Origin: Acestrorhynchus altus
Lineage: Eukaryota > Chordata > Actinopteri > Characiformes > Acestrorhynchidae
Direction: 5' to 3'
Length of the DNA stretch: 64,000 bases
Assembly: GCA_034509495.1 (NCBI GenBank)
Contig: CM067521.1
Coordinates: forward strand, 24,515,818-24,579,817
Shown: in pieces, positions 56,730-64,000 of the stretch
Position numbering within the stretch: the first letter of the stretch is position 1
Layout of the letters: every line of letters starts with the position of its first letter
Program-made: the position numbers and the translations under genes
Notes under the pieces: generated by a model
What the model was told of the DNA's origin: nothing
Databases searched by the model: none
Seen by the model: only the letters and a program-made list of their open reading frames with translations

Positions 56730-59700
56730 CCCAGCAGTCTCTCTGCACCCTACGTGACGCACAATTTCAAACTACCACTCTCTATGGCCCTGCCAGCGCC
56801 ACCGACGACGGGACTACAGGACCCATCAGTCCACCGATGCTTTATGTTTGCATGTGCCCTGTAACGAGTGTCATATTAATTTATAGCCACGTGTGCAATG
56901 TTTAAAAGCCAGGCTCTGAAGATCCTTAGCGTGGAATGCCTTAAAGGAGAAGGTGCCCTGTTTCCAGAACTGAATGTATTGTTTTATTTATAGGCGAACA
57001 GGTCAAAGTTCCTGCCTTGTGTATTTCAGATTGTGTTGCTTCTTGGCAAAATTACAAGTACACTAAACATGGGCCTGAAAGATATACTGTATCTGTGGGC
57101 CGATACAATCAAACGATATTAAGCTTCCATGTAATTGAACACAAAAGCGTTCTTGTGGTTAAAATGATGGAGACGTCTCGAAGGCATCTGAACTTCTAAC
57201 ATTAGGGTTATATTTTACAACCAGTCGTCACTACTATCGCCGGGAGGTTGTAATATTGATAAGCGTTCTCTCCGTCACTCATTGCAAAGCCAGCCAAAGT
57301 GGGAGCTTGTTAGACAACTTAACGTCTCTTATGATGTGCTGGTGGAAGTTCACGTCATGGGCTGGTGCTTCATGTGGCTCAGAGCATGGTTGGGTTGGAA
57401 CAGAATATATGTAAGTTAATTCAACTAATCAAGTAGTTTACTGTAGTCCATTGGTCCTCAAACTGTTGTACCTTTGGTACATGAAGCATCCTTCGATGGT
57501 ACACAAGATGACCCCAGAGCTTAACTCGTTGAAGCATATATGTAAGACTTCACCTCAGTTCTTCACTCTCGTAACTACAGTTCTATAATTATTAACATCA
57601 GCTTCAAAGGCAATAGAACCCTGTGGAACTCCACAACATATACTAAACCAACCGGTTGCCCAGTAATTCACAGTAGGTTAGGATTATTAGGATTAATAGC
57701 TGGATAATTAACCTAGGGCTCAAGGGGACGCCGTGTAGGCTCCATAGTTCACTCCACTCTACTCCAGTTTTCCTCTTTCTCAAGCTCTCCAAGACGTCTC
57801 AGTAGGTCCACTGACCAGAAACGGTAGAAACGGTAATCAAACATTCAGGAGGCAGACGGCAAAAATGGGCAAGCTCCACACAACTGGTGAGAAACCACCG
57901 GCAAGAGAGGACACGCAATGTGAGGAGGCCTCGTCTAGCCTACTGTGTGTTCCTGTGACATGACCTGTTGGTGGTACTTAGAAGTTCAGTATGGTCTTGG
58001 GTGGTACCTGGTCTGTGATTAATACAGTAAACAGTAATCAGATTTCAGACACATTAGAGGAACAGACTTTCCATGACTCCTGGACGATGCCGGACCCTCC
58101 CGTATAATAATAGCAACATTCGCAAGTCATGTACAAATTAAATGAAGCAGCAGAACAGAATGATTCCGAGAACATGGCCCGATTTTTATTCTTGGCCTGA
58201 GCCAGAGGTATTTCATTAAAATTCACTAAGATCCAGAACATCGATGTCTAACTTGCTTTATGTTTCAGTGCCATATTCTGTAGCTGAAATAGTCGATAAC
58301 AGGACATCAGTTTACAATGATGATTCGATATATTTCAGCGATATTTACACACTGAACAGGATTAAATTTAATAATGTTCTTTTCTCATTTCTGATCAAAT
58401 GTAAAAATTCAACAGAATGCTTTAAAACCGTGTATCTGTCATTACTCATTTTCCTACTAGCATCACAGCCCGATACACCCTCCCCCGGTCACAGGGTAAC
58501 CAGAAAGCTGATTGGCTCTTTTTGTTGATGGCATGACTTTATCCATAAACAGACGCCATGTTGAGTGTTACGAGAAGTCAAGCGATGATCATTTTTCTTA
58601 CCTCTTTCGCTGCAATTAACATTCTTTTGTCCTAAAATAGCTTATATATAGAATCCCGTGTGCTATTTTTATAAAACAGGAAAACAGAACATAGCCTGTA
58701 GCTCTGCTCTGTATGTCGTTCACTTCAGTCGCAGCATGTACACATCTGATTGGCTGGGTAGCTTCATGTGTGGTGTTCACAATGCATATGAAGGGTGTGT
58801 GCATGTGATGGGCTGATGGAACTGTACCGTAGAGGAAATGCCAGTTAAAATAAACACAAAAATAAGTCGTTCGTAGGTGCAGGTTTTTATCGGTATGATG
58901 TTTTAATCTGGCCTACGTTAGTGTGAGCAAACCAAGTCCATATGATGCTTATCATCTATGAAATTAGACAACTTTAATATTATATTATATATTATATTAT
59001 ATATTACTATAACTACTATAATAAATATAGTCCAGTAACACATGACCACTTCAAATGGTTTCTGTTTTTTAATAGATGTTCATAAATAATCGCAAATATG
59101 ATTTTATATTATATATACATATCTGTTCTATACATTCCCAATATCGTGCAGCCCTATTATAACTTACAGTTTTAACAGGTATCAGCATCTGTTTCAGAGA
59201 ACACCTTCCCAACCCTGCTCAGAGGAAGCCCACACTAACCTTCAGCCAGCTTGGAAGCATCACGCGCTGAAGAAACCTATCTAGCCGTAAAGAACTGACC
59301 AAAACACGACTGAATGGTGAAGAGAGTTAGTAAAAGTCCAGGTTTCACAGAAAAACAACACAAAGTCACTAAAGCACCGAAAATGCCAGGAAGCTCTGAT
59401 CTCCATGAAACTTAGTACAGAGTTTCTGCTGTTTACTGTTTACTGAAAGGAAAGAACTGATCAATCACAATTGCTAACTGACAATCACATCAGTCAGCAG
59501 TGCACTATTATCAACATCTCTGATTTCATTACCAGATGATATGAAATAAGGAATTACTGTGTTCATAATCGATATATATAGTTATCGGTGCCGGGTTTGG
59601 TATTGCTCAGGCCTGAGTTATACTTAGAATGTCTGTGTAGAGTTTTTTTGTACGTAGTTTACGTATTTTTATTTACTTAGAACAGTTTACGAGGTTTTTT

Positions 59701-61014
59701 TTTTAATCACAAAGTGATGAAAGTGCAAAACCACAGGGCATGAACAGAGACGTGTAACACATATAGAACTCTATTTTACATAGTCTAATCAAGATGACAC
59801 CGATTGGTGTCTAAATAAATGTTCTACGCTGTTCTGTACGTTACATATGTTACTGAGGATGACTGTAGTTTTCTTTTTTTCCCGTTTTGTTACTAAATAT
59901 GTTTTTTCCCGTTCGTATTTAGGGTCGGGTTGACGTGAGATTGTAAGCTGTGATTGTTCAGATTTATTATCAGCGAAGCTGCACAACTGCAAAGCTCTAT
60001 TTTAGATACAGGTTGTTGAATCTCATATCATAAGGAGCGTAACTGGTTATTAAGCACTAGTTTAACACTACCTAAGCCTAGTCATGTAACAGTGATGCAT
60101 GTATAACCTTCCAGATATTACCTCCTGAAGAGTTCTTGGAATGGCTTTGTGCCTTTGGGCAGACAGGACAGTGTCCAGTGCCAGTAATCGAAAGCACTAT
60201 AGAGTTGGCCTTACAGTGTCTAGAACTTTTGCTTTCGACAAATATATGTGCCATTTTAACACACTTGGTGACGCATGCTTTGACCATGAATGTATCGTTT
60301 GAAAATGTTTACTGAAGAGCAGTGTTTATAAGGCACGTACTAATGAGGTCAGTTTTGATGTAATTCCACTGCAAAAGTGATACTTGCTGGAATAAGCAAG
60401 GAATAAAAGGCTTCTCAAGGTGTCCTTCTCAAGGTGTCCAACATGTGGGGCTTGGTGCATGTTGGACTCATACACGGATGGTCCCTGATGGAACCAGGAG
60501 GGGTGAAACATGGGCCCGTGTACATACTGGGCCTAGTTGGGAGGCGTGTGAGATGAGGGTGGGCTTTTAACTGGGTCCCAGTAACATTGCATGTACAAAT
60601 ACACCCAGAGCCCGCACCCACCTGGAACTGTCCTTGCCCACGTGAGATGTAGGCTTATGAACACCGCTGCTCAGTGAAGTATTATTAATAATAAACTCGT
60701 CATTTTTCATGTTCATCTCAATATGGCACCGTTTGCTCTCATGAACTGTACATTAAAAACGCTGTCTGCGAAGGCCTGAATCGCATGCACTTTCTATCGT
60801 TTCTGTGTGGTTGAGGTACGTTTGACCACCAGGTGGCGCAACAATACAGAGGAAAAAGTAAAAGGACCACCAGCAGAAGGCTTTCGGCCTGTTGACGGCC
60901 CTCCTTTGCCTACCAGAATATTTCATGGGTGGTGAATCCAGTGAATGAGCAATTTGAAAAGCTTTTCCTAATCCAGCAAACATTTATATCAGTCATGCAG
61001 CAGTAATCGTTACC
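56730..61014 (+). other. pfkfb2 3' flank, no gene seen
   Basis: The first part is presumably 3' UTR. The rest is AT-rich, with only short chance frames. A small TATAT-rich patch lies at 58976-59015. No canonical poly(A) signal close to the stop was noticed. Confidence 0.4.
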
Positions 61015-61115
61015 TTGGTCCTGGAGACCTCCTGGCCTGCAGAACCAGCCTGCTTTCTCTGCTCCCAACACACCTGACTCCACTAATCAGCTCATTAACA
61101 GGTAGGGCTGGGAAA
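61015..61115 (+). repeat. half of a palindromic MITE
   Basis: TTGGTCCTGGAGACCTCCTG then CCCAACACACCTGACTCCAC is one arm of a fish MITE. Confidence 0.55.
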
Positions 61116-61274
61116 TGTCTTATAAACAATGATATAAGATATACTCTGAGCAACGTATTCACAGCGTTTCAAACACAAAATCAATTAGTCTGCAGAAATT
61201 AGTCTTTCTGAGTTTGATGCTACAAGCTCGGCACCTCTTTTTGGGAAGGTTCTCCCATTCTTCTTTGCAGAAGC

Positions 61275-61740
61275 TCTTGATTTACCGGTCAATCTACGTT
61301 CCTACCCTCACCTCTGGTCATGAACTGTGGGTAATGACCGAAAGGACAAGATAGAGGATACAAGCGGCTGAAATGAGTTTCCTCCGTAGGGTGGCCGAGC
61401 GCTCCCTTAGAGATAGCGTGAGATCCTCGGTCACCTGGGAGGAGCTCAGAGTAGAGCCGCTGCTCATCTACACTGAGAGGAACCAGTTGAGGTGGCTCGT
61501 GCACCTTATTTCGGTGTCCCCTGGGGAGGTTTTCCAGGCACGCCCCACCGGGGGGAGACAGCGGGGAAGACCCAGGAAAAGCTGGGGGGACTATGTCTCT
61601 CGGCTGGCCAGGGAACGCCTCGGGATCCCTCCCGGGGAGCTGGCTGAGGTGTTGGGGGAGATCTGGACATCCCTGCTTAGACTGCTGTCCCTGTGATCTG
61701 GCCCGGATAAGCGAAGGAAGATGGGTGGACGGATGGTTTA
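61275..61740 (+). pseudogene. LINE 3' end (RTE/Rex3-like), 5' truncated
   Basis: The frame holds MSFLRRVAERSLRDSVRSSV, EPLLIYTERNQLRWLVHLI, TGGRQRGRPRKSWGDYVSRL and ERLGIPPGELAEVLGEI: the C-terminal region after the reverse transcriptase. It closes with TGGGTGGACGGATGG, a decayed (ATGG)n tail. The clade assignment is by memory and is the weaker part. Confidence 0.7.
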
Positions 61741-61951
61741 AAGCAGGGAATCCACTAAAATGTGTAGGGTAAGGGGTCTCCAGGACCATGGTTATCCCAA
61801 TTGATTGGTCTCATCAGCCATGACCAAAATATGGTGTTTGGTGTCTTTAGTAGCTCCTCACTGGAGCCACGAGGCTGACGAGCAAGAGAAGCTTACGCTC
61901 CATCAGTCAGCAGCTAACCGAACTCTTCAGTAATCTCAAATGAATTAGCTT

Positions 61952-62262
61952 CACTATATGGACAAAAGTATTGGGACACCTGCCCATTCAGTGTAACTTC
62001 TGAAAAGAAGGGATTCTTCTGCTTTTGTTGGAGGATTTGGTTGCATTCAGTGATGAGTGTAAATGAGGTCAGGATGTTGGATGATCCCCATTCCAGAGAA
62101 CACAGTTCTTCAACGGTTAGGGGGCTTTATACCCCTCAGGGACTAAGACCAGCTGTGTGTGAGCATTTGCACATCTGTGTCAGCAATAGATGCAACAATA
62201 AGCAGCTGAATGTATTCATTAGAAGGGGTGTCCACACACATTTGGACATAGTGTGCGAAGAT
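61952..62262 (+). mobile_element. non-autonomous DNA element, complete copy
   Basis: Left end CACTATATGGACAAAAGTAT; right end ACATTTGGACATAGTGTG, imperfect inverted termini 310 bases apart. Inside: GAGGTCAGGATGTTGGATGA and GCATTTGCACATCTGTGTCA. No coding capacity. Relatives lie at 6065, 16195, 17035, 35355 and 47155. Confidence 0.75.
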
Positions 62263-63450
62263 GTCCAGTGCTCAGTACTCATGGGAAGCCCTGGCAAAGC
62301 CCTAAAGCCAACTGGATTAATAGGACTGTAACAGTTGGTTTTCTTCACAATGGATGACCTTTGTTTTCTCATAGTTTAGGAGTGAGCAGAACATCATGTC
62401 TGCTGGTCATCGACTGTCAGACTGACCAGAGACAATACATTAGCTACTCTGTGGTTTAGAACCCACACAGGCCACACACACACACCGGGATTTTCCCTCT
62501 CCTTGTCCGTGTGAAGCTCGTAATAATTCCGAATAAATGTGTAATCCCAGCTGCTTCCATGAGCAGGGGTCTAATGTTCTTGCACTATGACCCAAGGATC
62601 GCAGGTTCGAATCCAACTAGTTTTGGGGGGAGGGTATGTGACGTGAAGAGTCCTAATGGGGTTGGGTAGCTGGCATTCCCGAAATGGGATGAAAAATTCC
62701 AGCTGAAGTGATTGGAGAAACAATGCGATGAACTACAGTAACTCACGGTCATCGTGACTGGAATACAGCCGCCGTAATGGTGAGCCTCACTGCTCTCTGT
62801 GCTGCACTTCTTCACAGAGAAAAGCAGCTGCAATGTGATCAGACTGAGGTCAGAGTGGTCAGCAGGTATCAGCTCTGCTCCTCAGAGAGAGAGAGAGAGA
62901 GAGAGCAGAACAAATAGAGGAGTAAAGGATCACTGTACACCTGTGCATCATAGAGAAACTCACGAGAGAAAACAAACAGAAAGAATGAGAAAAGGAAAAC
63001 AAAGGAAAGAAGAGAAAGAGCAGCGCGAGAGTTTGATCTGCTTATCAGAAAGAAACTCTCTTCTAACATAAAACTGAGGAAACAGAATGAAAGAAAAAAA
63101 AAAGAGTGGGACAAAGAAGGAAAGAGCTTTAGAATGAAAGGAAAGAATAAAACATTGAGAATGAAAGACAGACAGTATGGGAAGGAAACTCGTGAAGAAT
63201 AAAGAAAGGAAACGAATAAGATAGAAAGAGAGAAAGGAAAGAGAAAAGAAACGAATGAGAATGAATGAATGAAGGAAGGAATGAATAAAACTTTAAAGAC
63301 ATGAAAACATGAAGAAAGAAAGAAAGAAAGAATAGAAAAGCGGTACGTAGATGATGAGATGATCTGGTTTATGCTGGTGAAACTCAGCAGAGCAGACATT
63401 TAGATCTTCACCTGGACAAACAGTTCTCTCCTATATGGAGGAGTCCTTGG

Positions 63451-63452
<2 letters not shown>

Positions 63453-63516
<64 letters not shown>
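63453..63516 (+). repeat. (GT)n microsatellite
   Basis: About 31 units. Shorter (GA)n at 62885-62904 and (CA)n at 63715-63732 lie nearby, and 62970-63340 is purine-rich (GAAA/GGAA) without a gene. Confidence 0.95.
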
Positions 63517-63518
<2 letters not shown>

Positions 63519-64000
63519 ATGAGCTGTTTAACAGCAGAAGGCTGAGCAGGGCAGAGTAAAGGACAGTGTGTCCAGCAGTGGACGGAGCTCAGTCCACCCC
63601 ACTAATAAAAAGCCAGTGTTCATTATGAGAGGAGAGGACATGGAAAAAGGGAGGGAGAGAGGTGTGGAGGAGTGTGAGGTGAATCAGAGAACCGATTGTG
63701 ATGCCTGCTTCTCTCACACACACACACACACAAACACACAGAGTTTTTCAACAAAGATCATTTCATACAGGTTCGTTTCTTATTCTGAATGTGTCTCACA
63801 CTCTGAATCATATTAAAGGTGTTCTGAGGTGGACGGTGGAGACACCCCCGATTGCTGCGTTAGGTCCCCAAAGTGGGACGTGTTTGGATTGTTTGGATTA
63901 GAAAGAACAGCATCTTTTAATGTTCACACCCTGATACGAGATCTTTCTCACTCTACAGGAGGAGCGAGAATCTCCTCTTACATTTCACAGTGTGTGTGTG

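Noticed and set aside
61289..61789. 166-residue frame on the minus strand
   Set aside because: Antisense to the LINE 3' end; the sense frame carries the recognisable motifs.
62869..63399. 176-residue Phe/Ser-rich frame on the minus strand
   Set aside because: It comes from a purine-rich GAAA/GGAA low-complexity tract.

Overview
This is eukaryotic, intron-rich DNA from a ray-finned fish, most likely a teleost. Four spliced protein genes of vertebrate families lie on the + strand. The space between exons is filled with CA/GT microsatellites, minisatellites, Tc1/mariner-like remnants, tRNA-derived SINEs, LINE fragments and many copies of one long-inverted-repeat (foldback) DNA element. There are no bacterial operons, CRISPR arrays or phage modules. 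The species cannot be fixed from the sequence alone.

Layout. (1) 863-7158: twf2 (twinfilin-2), missing its first roughly 35 codons, which lie upstream of the window. (2) 9557-13393: cish (cytokine-inducible SH2 protein, SOCS family), three coding exons, with a cluster of TTCN3GAA/TTCN4GAA STAT-type sites just before the start codon. (3) 21540-30694: phtf1, sixteen coding exons for a multi-pass membrane protein; a GC-rich promoter-like region lies near 17.3-17.8 kb. (4) 34203-56729: pfkfb2 (6-phosphofructo-2-kinase/fructose-2,6-bisphosphatase, heart type), with two possible C-terminal endings. From 56730 to 64000 I see only 3' flank and repeats.

Exon boundaries were read by hand from GT/AG signals, reading phase and family similarity. 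In all four genes the phases join without a frameshift or stop. The genes do not form a pathway: twf2 caps actin, cish damps cytokine/STAT5 signalling, phtf1 is an ER membrane protein best known from male germ cells, and pfkfb2 sets fructose-2,6-bisphosphate levels. Their grouping matters for synteny: human TWF2 and CISH are on 3p21, as is the PFKFB4 paralogue, whereas PHTF1 and PFKFB2 are on chromosome 1.

I do not see a convincing new biological system. The most useful leads are a possible 42-nt in-frame cassette exon in twf2, alternative 3' ends of pfkfb2, the STAT array of cish, and the foldback family with about 15 copies here, several of them within tens of bases of splice acceptors.
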